Source of the DNA: Fulvia fulva
Lineage: Eukaryota > Ascomycota > Dothideomycetes > Mycosphaerellales > Mycosphaerellaceae
Reading direction: 5' to 3'
Assembly: GCF_020509005.1 (NCBI RefSeq)
Contig: NC_063018.1
Location: 2,790,001-2,854,000, forward strand
DNA length: 64,000 nt
Shown here: positions 45,615-55,600 of the stretch, piece after piece
Layout: each line of letters starts with the position of its first letter
Position numbering within the stretch: position 1 is the stretch's first letter
Program-made: the position numbers and the translations under genes
The notes under the pieces: model-generated
The model's database searches: none
Seen by the model: only the letters and a program-made list of their open reading frames with translations
Told to the model about the DNA's origin: nothing

Positions 45615-48600
45615 GTACCCCCCCTCCCAAAACACGCCTCAGTCCTCTGAGCGTTATTCACCTTGTGAGGCCACTTGCCTGTCGAGCTCCATAATCGCGC
45701 GAACGCCGAATCATCCTCTAGTGCCCTGTCGTCATCCGATAACATCGCATTCGCTCTATTAAGACCATCCTCGACCGGCTTCCTTCGAGAAACATGTTGC
45801 CTAGTTAGCTGGCTTGCCCCAGATCTAAGTCTGTCTTCGGCTCGCACTCGCGTATGATCCTTATGACCAAAGTTGGGTATCATTGCAGGCTCTGTAGGCT
45901 CCACTCGAGTATCGAATATGTGCGGAGCAGATTCTATTAGAGGCAAGGCTCGAGGCGACTCATTCGTGACGGTGTCTTTCGGAATGACCCTGATCGAGTT
46001 GAGCCCGAGTATCTCAGTGGCTGGTAGGGACCAGTCAGATGGAGCTGCGAAGCCTACAGGCGTAGACAACTCCGGCCGGTTATGGTGAAAGTCTGCAACA
46101 GCGGCGGCTGCGTGTTCAAGCATGTCCTCTGCAGGTTGCCAGGTCTCACCATCCTCCTCGTTCTGATATCCAGCCCATTTCACCTTGTACCATGTATCTA
46201 CTTTGCGCTTGTGCCCCTTCTTCACCTTGCCTGCCCGCTTACGGGTGTACATGTCAAGGATCTTTTCCACCTCGTACATGTGCGTAGGTGCTGCCACTAC
46301 ATCGGCTGCTGCATCAGCCTCGGTGGTGTCAGGTTCGATAGTTATCGGTGGTGGCGGCGCCAGATGCTGCCCTTCAAGTGGTGGGAAATCGGGGTGGTCG
46401 GCTCGTTGTAGTAGTGAGGTGTGGAAGCAGTTATCAAGTCCTACTAGAGCGTCTGATAGTTTCAGTCGATAAGAGAGTCTGGCCGGCATAACTTCCGTGA
46501 TCTGGTAAGGGCCGGCATATCTCCTGTCCAGCTTCTTAGATGGTCGAGTCGTGCGGATGTTCTTGGTGCTAAGATACACCCAATCACCCACCTTGTAGTC
46601 TGGAGGAATGCTTCGGTGGCGGTTTGCTGCCTCTGCTTGGAGAGCTTGTGACATTCGCATATTCTCTTGAAGGTGTTTGTGAAGCTCGCAAATTCGACGC
46701 ACAAAGGTTTCTGCTGATCGCGCGTCCAGTCGCTGGAGAGTGGTCAGTCCTCCCTCCTTTCCAGCGTTCAGGTCAACTCGCTCTATGAACTCAGGGTTGT
46801 ATCCTAAGGTGGCGTAGAACGGCGACACACCAGTAGTCTCAGACAGGTGATTGTTGATCGCGAACTGAGCAAGGCACAGCCATTCTGCCCAGTCATCCTG
46901 TGCCTCGTTAGTGAACATGCGGAGATACTGTTCCATCGCCTGGTTAGTGCGTTCTGACTGTCCATCAGTTTCTGGGTGATACGAAGAACTCAGCTTGCGA
47001 TTTGTGCGGAGCATCTTGCAGAGTTTCTTCCAGAAGGTAGCAACCCACTGCTTGCCACGGTCTGATGTAATGGTGTCAGGAAACCCGCGCCGACAGAACA
47101 CATGTTTGAGGAAAAGCCTTGCCGCATTCTGTGCTGTCATTGCGCCAATAGGGATCAGCTCGACTTCCTTAGTGAGCCTGTCAGTGACGGTCATAATGTT
47201 GTTGTAGACCATGCCGTCAAGAGTGCTGTCTGGGAGTCCGACAACGAAGTCGACTGCAATGTGTTTCCAAGGCCGATCTGGAACAGGAAGTGGCTGTAGT
47301 AATCCTAGTGGCTGGGAGTGCAGAGATTTTGTTGTACGGCAGGTGCGGCAATTCGCGGTGTATCTGCGCACGGATCTCGCTAATCCAGGCCAGTAGAATT
47401 CACGTGCTACGAGTTCATAAGTGCGAGCTCGTCCTGGATGGCCTGCTGCTGGAGCGTCATGGTTTATCTTGATTATCCTGGTCTGTAAAGCTTGGTCATT
47501 TGGTACCCATAAGCTCCAGCCGTCGTATTGGTTTCGAACATATAGCAGGTCGCCATCCACTTTGCAGTGTGCTGGGTGAATCTTCGCTCTCTGTAGCAGT
47601 GTAGGAGTGCGGTCTTTCTGCAGGTCCTTAATCGCGGTCTTGAGCTCGTTATCGGTTACGTACGCCGTCGACATTCGATACTCGAGTTCGGCTTCCCGCT
47701 GACTTTCACGCGTCGCCGGTTGTTCAGTAGGCGCATCTCGTTCTGTAGGCATAAACTCTTCAGCTTCAGGGTTTAGCGGTACTGGTTCCTCTTCTTCCGG
47801 CGCATCTTCTACTGTTGCCTGTAATGAGGCGATCTTAAGGAATCGCTTAGGAGGCAGCAATGTCTGATGCTGATGCTGGTTCCGAGGGTCGTCCACCCCC
47901 TGCGGAAGGTCCTGGCTGCGTCTCGTCAGGCTGTCTGGCTTTGTACCTTGAAGTCCTGGACGGTATATTATCTTGAAGTTGAACTGTGACAAGAACTCAG
48001 CCCAACGCGCTTGTCGCCGATTTAGCTGCTTTGTCGTCATGAAGTATTCCAGGTTCTTGTGGTCGGTGTAAATCTTGACTGGCTGTGAGTCCTCATCATC
48101 TGCCTCGCAGGCGAGCTCGGGTCTCCATTCCTCAAAAGCCTTGATGATGGCTAACAGTTCCTTATCATAGATTTCATAATTGCACTCCTGTGGACTCAAC
48201 TTCTTCGAGTAGAAGGCCACAGGATGTAGCACACCATTCTCGTCATACTGCGAAAGCACGCCGGCGTTCACAAAATCTGAAGAATCTGTCTCTATTACTG
48301 TTTCCCTGCCTGGCACGTAATGTGCGAGCATGCCGGCTTTGCTGAACGCAGCTTTCAAATTGTCAAAGGCTCGTTGGCAATCTAGTGACCATTGAATCCT
48401 TCTGTTCTTGTGATTGCTTGGTCCGTCCGACTTGGTCAGGTTTGTGAGAGGAGCAGCTATGCGCGAAAATGCTTCGATGAATCGCCTGTAGAAGTTGGCA
48501 AATCCAAGGAAGGCCTGGACATCCTTCAGGTTCTCAGGAGCTTCCCATGTCTGAATACATTCGAGTTTCTCGGGGTCCATCTCGATGCCGTCAGGGGTTA

Positions 48601-50335
48601 TGATTAGCCCAAGATACTTCACCTTCTGTTGGTGGAATTCGCTTTTGTCGATGTCCACTGTAAGTCCTGCATCGCGTAGCTTGGTGAGAACCTTCCGCAC
48701 GTGTTCAATGTGCTCCTCCAAGGTGTCACTGAAGATAAGTACGTCATCCAGGTAGGCCGACACAAAGTCGTCTAGGTGTTCTTGCAAGACCTTGTTGATG
48801 TATGATTGGAACGATGCTGGTCCGTTGCACAAGCCGAATGGCAACACTAGACACTCGTAGATGCCGTATCGTGTCGCAAACGCTGTCAACCACTCGTGCC
48901 CTTCAGCTATCCGTAACTTGTTGAAGGCTGCTACAATGTCCAGCTTTGTGAAGTACTTCTTGCCGTGCATGCGGTTGAGCGTCTCTTGTATCAAGGGAAT
49001 CGGATACCGGTTCTTGATAGTGATCGCATTCAATCCTCTGTAGTCGATACAAACACGCAGCCCACCTCCAGGCTTACGTACCACTAGCACTGGTGCAGGA
49101 GACTGGTTCGTCTTTTGCCCTGCTTTCCGCACCTTCCCTTCAGATGTTTGCTCGTCTAGCCATTTCTTAACTGCCTCGTTCTCCTTCTCAGCTAGGCCGT
49201 AGGGCTTGCGGTATGGTGGCTCTTGTGGACCATCAGGCTTAATGTGAATCTCATGATCTACGCCTAGTCGGTGAGGTGGGAGTCCTTCATGATCCTTAGC
49301 TGAGAAAGCGTCCGCAATATCGTGGTACATTGGCGGCAACTTCTCCTTCGGGTTGTGATTGAACTGCTTGTTCAAGAATTGGTCCAGATCATCAGCAGCC
49401 ATTGCACTCAGCTTAAGCTCTCCGCCGTCGCTCTCACGCCTAGTGGGCATGATGTAGAAGCACTCAGCCCCAGGCCGGTGCGCGTACATCCCCCACGCGC
49501 GTTGAGAAACGCCCTGGCAGTCCACTTCTTCATCGTCTATGTCTTCCAGGTCATATGATGAGACATTCAGCTCTGCCCCTCCTGCTGTGAAGCTCGCTGC
49601 ATCTCCAGTGAAGGGCTCTGGTCCGTACCGTACTAGTGCCTGCTTCTTCTTCTCGCGGTGGTTCAGGGATTGCACTGTTGTCGGTGTCTTATTCTGTAGA
49701 CAGTGACCAAAGCAGTAATCCGACCTGAATTCCACCTCGCCTGTCTCCCAGAAGATGTTTGGGTTGTGCGCTGTAAGCCACGGCAGGCCAAAGACGATGT
49801 CGTATTCGAGGTCGGTGACGTAGCATAACATTTGCTCGTGATGATCGCCTATGACTACGTCTACAGGGGCCGCGTGTGTAATCTGCCGCGCAGTGGCCGT
49901 TCCATCTCCCAGTGTTAGTCGTCGGCTTTGCGTCAAAGGGATCAGGGGTATTGTGTATTTGCGTGTGAATTTCCAGTCAAGAAAGAGAGAGGTGGAAGCA
50001 GAATCTACAAGGCCTCGAGCCTTTCTCTGTTGTATCATTACGGGTAACACTATGTGAGGGTACACAGCTGGCTGTTGCTTATCCAGTGCGCATGCCGATA
50101 TCTTAAGCTCCTCACTATAGTCTGTTACCGTCTCTTGCGTTCCGTGTCTCTCAATCTCATGCTCTTTCTGTCCTAGGAAGTTCGGGTGACCGCTGTCTGC
50201 CACGCTTAGGCAGCGGTCGTGCCATTTCCCTGCCGCGGATCGGCGGCTAGGGAACTGAGGTTCGCGTTCGGATTCGGCGTGGTATTGCGTGGACGCGGTG
50301 GGCGATAGTCGCCATCGTACCCATACATTGGGCAT
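45539..50335 (-). CDS. pol: Gypsy pol polyprotein (protease, RT, RNase H, integrase, chromodomain)
   Basis: An open frame of 1,598 codons. Domains in order: aspartic protease near residue 110 (LVDSASTSLFLD, so D-S-A where D-S/T-G is usual), reverse transcriptase with YLDDVLIF near 530, RNase H (TDSSDF near 688), an integrase zinc domain and DDE core (DFVVGLP near 1030, TSDRGKQW near 1090, HPETDGQSERTNQ near 1125), a GPY/F-like module (RYAGPYQI), and a chromodomain at about 1348-1400 (YEVEKIL ... WYKVKWAGY ... ETWQPAEDM). The chromodomain places it among chromoviruses, which target heterochromatin, in line with its location. Pol overlaps gag by 130 nt in the -1 frame and has no independent leader, so it is most likely made by ribosomal frameshifting. 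Confidence 0.95.
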   Translation of the reverse strand: MPNVWVRWRLSPTASTQYHAESEREPQFPSRRSAAGKWHDRCLSVADSGHPNFLGQKEHEIERHGTQETVTDYSEELKISACALDKQQPAVYPHIVLPVMIQQRKARGLVDSASTSLFLDWKFTRKYTIPLIPLTQSRRLTLGDGTATARQITHAAPVDVVIGDHHEQMLCYVTDLEYDIVFGLPWLTAHNPNIFWETGEVEFRSDYCFGHCLQNKTPTTVQSLNHREKKKQALVRYGPEPFTGDAASFTAGGAELNVSSYDLEDIDDEEVDCQGVSQRAWGMYAHRPGAECFYIMPTRRESDGGELKLSAMAADDLDQFLNKQFNHNPKEKLPPMYHDIADAFSAKDHEGLPPHRLGVDHEIHIKPDGPQEPPYRKPYGLAEKENEAVKKWLDEQTSEGKVRKAGQKTNQSPAPVLVVRKPGGGLRVCIDYRGLNAITIKNRYPIPLIQETLNRMHGKKYFTKLDIVAAFNKLRIAEGHEWLTAFATRYGIYECLVLPFGLCNGPASFQSYINKVLQEHLDDFVSAYLDDVLIFSDTLEEHIEHVRKVLTKLRDAGLTVDIDKSEFHQQKVKYLGLIITPDGIEMDPEKLECIQTWEAPENLKDVQAFLGFANFYRRFIEAFSRIAAPLTNLTKSDGPSNHKNRRIQWSLDCQRAFDNLKAAFSKAGMLAHYVPGRETVIETDSSDFVNAGVLSQYDENGVLHPVAFYSKKLSPQECNYEIYDKELLAIIKAFEEWRPELACEADDEDSQPVKIYTDHKNLEYFMTTKQLNRRQARWAEFLSQFNFKIIYRPGLQGTKPDSLTRRSQDLPQGVDDPRNQHQHQTLLPPKRFLKIASLQATVEDAPEEEEPVPLNPEAEEFMPTERDAPTEQPATRESQREAELEYRMSTAYVTDNELKTAIKDLQKDRTPTLLQRAKIHPAHCKVDGDLLYVRNQYDGWSLWVPNDQALQTRIIKINHDAPAAGHPGRARTYELVAREFYWPGLARSVRRYTANCRTCRTTKSLHSQPLGLLQPLPVPDRPWKHIAVDFVVGLPDSTLDGMVYNNIMTVTDRLTKEVELIPIGAMTAQNAARLFLKHVFCRRGFPDTITSDRGKQWVATFWKKLCKMLRTNRKLSSSYHPETDGQSERTNQAMEQYLRMFTNEAQDDWAEWLCLAQFAINNHLSETTGVSPFYATLGYNPEFIERVDLNAGKEGGLTTLQRLDARSAETFVRRICELHKHLQENMRMSQALQAEAANRHRSIPPDYKVGDWVYLSTKNIRTTRPSKKLDRRYAGPYQITEVMPARLSYRLKLSDALVGLDNCFHTSLLQRADHPDFPPLEGQHLAPPPPITIEPDTTEADAAADVVAAPTHMYEVEKILDMYTRKRAGKVKKGHKRKVDTWYKVKWAGYQNEEDGETWQPAEDMLEHAAAAVADFHHNRPELSTPVGFAAPSDWSLPATEILGLNSIRVIPKDTVTNESPRALPLIESAPHIFDTRVEPTEPAMIPNFGHKDHTRVRAEDRLRSGASQLTRQHVSRRKPVEDGLNRANAMLSDDDRALEDDSAFARLWSSTGKWPHKVNNAQRTEACFGRGGTVTGSPRPLTVAASARLNRGPSASG
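45615..45634 (-). other. Polypurine tract of the gypsy element
   Basis: On the element strand the bases just before the 3' LTR read TTTTGGGAGGGGGGGTAC, a purine run placed as the plus-strand primer site. Confidence 0.7.
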
Positions 50336-52332
50336 TCAGGGTTGGTCGACACGTGAGAACCTGTACGGCAGCGGTAGCACTTACCCTGCTTCTTAAGGTC
50401 TTCGCGCTGCTCACGGTTGAGCGCAGGCAGGTTCTGTAGATGTGTCGGCAGATCCTCCTTCTTCTTGGTACCAGCGTACTGTAGTGGGCGCTGTACCAAG
50501 GCACCTGCTACACCGGCAGCGGCACTAGCAACTGCGTTGCCGTTGTTCTGGTTGTTCTGGCCGCCATTGCTGTTCGAGTTGCCATTGCCCCGGGGGCGCT
50601 CCTTCTGCGGGTATAGTCGATCTGTCTCGTAGAAACTCTCGTCCAGTGCGGTGCACTCCTCGATAACGTCTTGCATGCTGTCTAGGCGGCGGTCGACTTC
50701 GCGGTCGCCGAAGGTCTTGATGAAGTACTTGCGGTTCAGTCGGTTGCGGAACAGCATGAGCTCGGTCTCATCGGTCCATGACATCCAGGCGCGCAACTTC
50801 GAGTAGCGGGCATGGAAGGCTACAAAGGTTTCGCCTTGTTCTTGCTTGCAGGTAGCAATGTCAACCATAGCCTTGGTTCCCTCATTGCGTGTGCCATATT
50901 GGCGTGTCATCCAGTCTAACAACTCTTCTCCAGTCTTGAACTCGTTGAAGGACTGCTGTCCAGGCACAGGGATCCTCGGCTTGATGCTTCGCTGAGGATC
51001 ACCTTGTGTCCACCCATACACGAAGCGCAGACCATCTGCCTCGGTGCGGAAGGTTGCTACAGTCAGCTTTAGGAGAACACTGCTGTACCAGCTGTCGAAA
51101 TTGGGGTCGTCATCGTTCTTGAAGTGCTTAGGGTCGGGCACACCCTTGCCGATCTCCATGCCGCGAGTGAGGGTGCGGTCAATGGTGAAGAGACGTTCTG
51201 GAAGGTCAACCAGTGGTGTCTGGGTGCGGGTGTTGCGCATTCTCGAGTCACGACTGTTGTTGGGTCCTGGTCGCGGACGGTCGTTGTCACGTCCTCGGCC
51301 ATTGTCGCCACGGTCATCGTCGTCTCCATCGTTATCGTTATCACCACCACCGCCACCGCCCCCTCCACCAGCAGCTCCGCGATACCTACGCAACAGCTGC
51401 TCGAGTGAGGTCTCGCGTGGGCGGGAACGAGAGGGTCGGCGGCCTGAGCGGCCCCTGCCTCCGTTCTGTGTGGTGTCTCCTGCCTCAAGCCGAGCCTTCA
51501 GGTCATCGACTTCTTGTTGCAGGGCCTGGTTCTTCGCCTCAGCATCTTGTGCCTTCTTCTTCTCCTTCTCGCAGATCTCGCTGAACTGCTTGCACAGGTT
51601 GTTGGCTTCCTTGTATTTCTTCCCCAGCTCTTGCAACTTAGCTGGGTCGCAATCCTTCTTGCTCTTGAGATCTGCTGCCATTTTCTGTGTGACAAGCTCT
51701 TCACTTCGCAGCATCTTGTAGATGCGGTCGTATTCGGTGTACAGCGTGGTGTACTGGGTGTTCTGGAGGTCGTTGGCTCGCTCCATTACATCGAGTTGTC
51801 TGCCCTTAGTAATTGCCGTGTTGACTGCTTGTAGCACGAAGTCGTGGGTGGTCTTCGGGTGTTGGGATGCAAGGGTCGTGAGGTTGTCTGGGGTGACATT
51901 CTGGTATTCGGATGCGAGAATGTGTTCTGCCTCGTCGAGTGATAGATACACCTCGTCTGGGTCGCCGCCTGGGTTCTCTTCGAGCTTGAACTCGAACAGT
52001 TCTGTAAAGTCAATCTCACCACCTTCTTCTCGCTCGAAGGCCTTCTGGTAAGCTTTATCAATCTCTTGTTGTAGCGCGACACCGGTGTCTACTGTGACCC
52101 GCCGGTTGTCGTCCTGTGTCTGACTCTGAGGAAAAGAGGAGAGGTCGGGGAAAAGAGATGTGCGCTGCTTGCTTTTGCCCTTAGGCTTAGGTGGCGGTGG
52201 CATGCCGCCGTTCGCTGTTTGTGAAGTCATGTTGTCTGGGTTCGGGGGAGGCGTGACGGTGCCTGTATCCTGACTGTCTACGAGCGCGCGACCACCTGCT
52301 GATGGTGTCGCCGCGTTGCGTTCTCTAGGCAT
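50206..52332 (-). CDS. gag: Gypsy gag polyprotein
   Basis: An open frame of 708 codons starting at ATG 52332, 136 nt inside the 5' LTR boundary. The N-terminus is Pro/Ser-rich, then a charged coiled-coil-like region (DAEAKNQALQQEVDDLKARLE), a Gly/Asp/Arg-rich stretch with eight successive glycines, a capsid-like helical region (residues ~420-580), and a Cys/His nucleocapsid knuckle near 651. That knuckle reads CYRCRTGSHVSTNPEC, spacing C-X2-C-X4-H-X6-C rather than the usual X4 before the last Cys. The product packages element RNA in cytoplasmic particles. The C-terminus carries the candidate slippery site leading into pol. Confidence 0.93.
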   Translation of the reverse strand: MPRERNAATPSAGGRALVDSQDTGTVTPPPNPDNMTSQTANGGMPPPPKPKGKSKQRTSLFPDLSSFPQSQTQDDNRRVTVDTGVALQQEIDKAYQKAFEREEGGEIDFTELFEFKLEENPGGDPDEVYLSLDEAEHILASEYQNVTPDNLTTLASQHPKTTHDFVLQAVNTAITKGRQLDVMERANDLQNTQYTTLYTEYDRIYKMLRSEELVTQKMAADLKSKKDCDPAKLQELGKKYKEANNLCKQFSEICEKEKKKAQDAEAKNQALQQEVDDLKARLEAGDTTQNGGRGRSGRRPSRSRPRETSLEQLLRRYRGAAGGGGGGGGGDNDNDGDDDDRGDNGRGRDNDRPRPGPNNSRDSRMRNTRTQTPLVDLPERLFTIDRTLTRGMEIGKGVPDPKHFKNDDDPNFDSWYSSVLLKLTVATFRTEADGLRFVYGWTQGDPQRSIKPRIPVPGQQSFNEFKTGEELLDWMTRQYGTRNEGTKAMVDIATCKQEQGETFVAFHARYSKLRAWMSWTDETELMLFRNRLNRKYFIKTFGDREVDRRLDSMQDVIEECTALDESFYETDRLYPQKERPRGNGNSNSNGGQNNQNNGNAVASAAAGVAGALVQRPLQYAGTKKKEDLPTHLQNLPALNREQREDLKKQGKCYRCRTGSHVSTNPECPMYGYDGDYRPPRPRNTTPNPNANLSSLAADPRQGNGTTAA
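50224..50230 (-). promoter_or_regulatory. Candidate -1 ribosomal frameshift heptamer GGGAAAT
   Basis: On the element strand the gag codons read CAG GGA AAT, giving G GGA AAT in the X XXY YYZ phase required for a -1 slip, 18 nt before the gag stop. After slipping, reading continues as Lys-Trp-His in the pol frame. Confidence 0.6.
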
Positions 52333-52457
52333 CTGCGCGCTGTGCGCCTTACCGTGTTCTGTGTTCTGATGCGGCTCTGCGCGTTCTCGAGTTCTGCGGT
52401 TCTGTCTGTTCCTGTTGTTACGCGTCCCTTACCTAGATCCGCGATCTGGGTAGTAAG

Positions 52458-52468
52458 GTAGAACAAAC
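52458..52468 (-). other. Candidate self-complementary primer-binding site of the gypsy element
   Basis: The internal sequence right after the 5' LTR reads GTTTGTTCTAC on the element strand. It does not resemble a tRNA 3' end; its TTGTTCTAC is exactly complementary to GTAGAACAA inside the LTR (52510-52518), about 37 nt after a TATAA box. This fits Tf1/sushi-type self-priming. Confidence 0.55.
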
Positions 52469-52652
52469 TGTAAGGGCGCGCGTACCATAGGGTCCGAATG
52501 AGATAGTTGTTGTTCTACGAAGCTACGAAAGAGGAGCGCGAGGCGCGGCGAAGTTATAAAGCAAAGCCAAGCCGCGCTAACCCGATGCAGAAGGTCCGCG
52601 GTTCAGCCGGGCCGACGCAGCTACAGTGAGGGGTCGCGGGCTGCCCGTGACA
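52469..52652 (-). repeat. 5' LTR of the gypsy element
   Basis: 184 bp, identical by eye to 45431-45614. It contains TTTATAAC (rc of 52553-52560), a likely TATA box for the element transcript. Confidence 0.93.
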
Positions 52653-55600
52653 CGATCGGCGGTATAGCGGTCTCGTACTTAAGTATCCTTATTAGTATCG
52701 ACTTATATACCCCGGTGACCTTCCTTAGGCATTAGTTTTAGATCTTCGCTAGCGGCGCGACGAGTCCCTTCGATAGGCAGGCCCTCTCGCCTAAGGACTA
52801 CACTTGGCTACTATAGGTAAGGACTGGCCGTATAATAGCCGTATATAGAAGTCGTAACTACCGGAAGTCCGCCCCCTATATAGACGTAGTGAGCCTCTAG
52901 TATAATGCTATATTCTGTTTAGCTTTCCGTAATATTGCCTATACGTACTTCCTCTACCGTAGCGCCGGGTCTACCTATAGTCCGAGGATCCTAAGCTGAT
53001 TTACCGGGTTAGTCGTGTGCCCCTATATCTAGATAGAAGCTTATATATTATAGAACCGTGGCCGGCGCGTAAAGTATATTAGATTGTACTTTTCTAGGGC
53101 AAACCGAGCCCTATACCTTCTAGCCTAGTCCTCGTAGATCTTATACTTCTCTTCTAGTAGCCTATAGTTCTCCTTAGTTAAGGAAGACTACGCTAGGATG
53201 TTCGTATCGTCTACGAAGCCGCTCGTAGCGGTGTTCTAGGATTCTAGGGCTAGGAGTAGCGTCGCTATAAAGAAGAGGAATAGAATAGGTACTAGCGTTA
53301 AGCCTTACGGGATTCTAGTATAGACTGCTTATAATAGGCTTTTATACTAGCCGACTAGGATCGACGTACTACGGTTTTAGAGGTAGGACCGTACGAAGTT
53401 AATAAGCTACTTAGGGAGTCCCTTCGACCTTAGGATATAGAGTAGCCGCGGGTATAACACGTAGTCGAAGGCTCCCGATATGTCTAGGCTAAGTAAGGAA
53501 GCCACCTTGTCCCTATTCTTATACTAGATAGCCTTTACCTAAGAGGTGATAAGTTCTATCGCGGATAGCGTCGATCGCTATAGGCGCGCACCTATCTAGG
53601 TGTCCGGGAGTAGGGAGTGTTCCTCTACCGCCTCGGAGAGTCTCGTTATAACTAGCTTCTTAAGCGCCTTCCTAAGAGTATTAAGGAGCGCAATTAGGCG
53701 GTACGACTTTACCTACGTATAGTCTTCCTTTTACGGCTTACGTAGGACTACTATCGTCGATTATTTAAATCCTAGGAGGTAGTGTCCGGTCTATAGGTAG
53801 GCGTTAAAGATTACTACGACTACTAGGGCTAGTTAATCTCTATACTTCTTCAGTAGCTCGTTTAGGATCCTATCTAGCCCCGGGGCTTTCTTCGCCGGTA
53901 ACTTCCTAAGTATAGCGGCAACTTTTCCCTCGGACATATTCTATTAGACCGCGATACTAGGGGCTAGGGGAGTAGAGCTATTTATGTCGCTTAGATTAGC
54001 CTCGACTAGGGGCGGGAAGAACTTGCTAGCTAGTAGACGCGCCTTAGCCTCGGGGTCGCTAACCGGGCTACTAGGCGATTATAGCGCTAGGATAGAGAAG
54101 GAGGGGCCCTATATAGGGTCCTATCGGGCCCATTTCGCTAGCTTCTACATCCTTACTAGCTTGCCGGCGATTTCTTCTACTATAGCCCTCTAGCCGACTA
54201 CTTTCTCCCTCCGTATTATAGCTTTCTTCTATTAGTATACCTCCCTATATACGTTCTAGGCCTCCTTGCTATAGCTACTCGTCTATACCCGGCGGGCTCT
54301 CCTTACTTCTCTTACTACCGTAGTATACTTCGGCGTCTAGTATAGTTTAGACTATGTCGTTAGTTAGGTAAGCGGAACGTAAAGTAAGGTCGCTTTTCTT
54401 ATTTTGTCTATTAACCCTTAGACTGCCTCGTCTATCTCGTCTTTACTATTATATTACTACTACGCGATCTAGACTAGCCTCTCGGAGTTATCGAGGTACG
54501 CCTAGATATTAGCCTAGTAGGCCTTTCCCTAGTTTAGCTTAGGGGTTCTCGCTAGTATACGTTATATCTATATCGTAATAGAGGTCCTAACTAGTATATA
54601 GTCTAACGACGCCTCGAGTTTATATTCGATCCTATAGTAGGTTACTATATAGTAGTATCTATCTAAGATCTAGAAGAGGTCGATCGTACCTTAGAGTCCC
54701 CCTCTCTTCTAGGTACCTAGGTCCTTCGGGGTATTAAGGGCAATTACGTTACTCGCTATTAAGTCGAGTACTTCGTCGGCTATAGGGTACGGCTATATAA
54801 GGCTTTCCTAGGAAGGGTAGTATATATTAAAGTCTCCTACTACGATATAGCACCCTTATCTCTTAAGCGTACTGTCTAGGTGTCTATAGACCCTAAGGTC
54901 GCGGCTAGACCTCGAGGCTAGCGGTTATATATATAGGTTGTGTATCTAGGTACTACCTACGTAGAGGGAGGTAATATCGCTCCCACCTTCTTCGTCTACG
55001 TAGTATACTACCTCCTAGTCGGATTCTAGTATGTCCTTACTAATATAGAAGCACGTACGGGGTCTACCGTCGCCTCGTAGGTATATCGTATAGCCTAGTA
55101 ACTTATAGGTCGTTAGTCTCTTATAGTACGGGTTAATCTATAGCTCCTAGATTACTAGAACGTAGTAGACGTACGGGTCCGCCTCGTATACAAAATAGTT
55201 CTAGACTATATCCTTGCTATAGTTAACGTTATACTAGATAATACTAAGCGTATCGAGGCTAGTTATCGGCATCGATAATCATTTCCCCTATAGCGTTATA
55301 TGTCCTACTACCCTATACGTCCTAGTCTACGCCTATCGGCTATATACTAAAGGGGAACCGGGCCTAGTTAGATTCCCTCGCCGTAGCTAGTAGAGTACGT
55401 AGCCTCCCGTACGCCCTAGGTTACGCATCCTTTATATCGTTCTCGGCCCTAGGGCGCTTATGCCCGACCGCCGCTAGTTAGTTCCGGTATAGGCTAGCCT
55501 TACGGTCGCCGTAGAATCTTAGGGCGACGGTTCTGTTTGTAATTGCCTTGTTTTTCGCTAGTTTCCGCTATAGGCATTCCGTACTATATAATAGGTAGTG

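Larger units (their letters stand above)
45431..52652 (-). mobile_element. Intact Ty3/gypsy chromovirus-type LTR retrotransposon
   Basis: The 7,222-bp element is in minus orientation, flanked by the target duplication CGATC (45426-45430 and 52653-52657). Its two 184-bp LTRs read identical, TG...CA. Gag and pol are both open, the pol carries a chromodomain, a polypurine tract precedes the 3' LTR and a candidate self-priming site follows the 5' LTR. It lacks the CA/TG depletion of the surrounding LINE, so it inserted after, or escaped, RIP. Confidence 0.95.
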
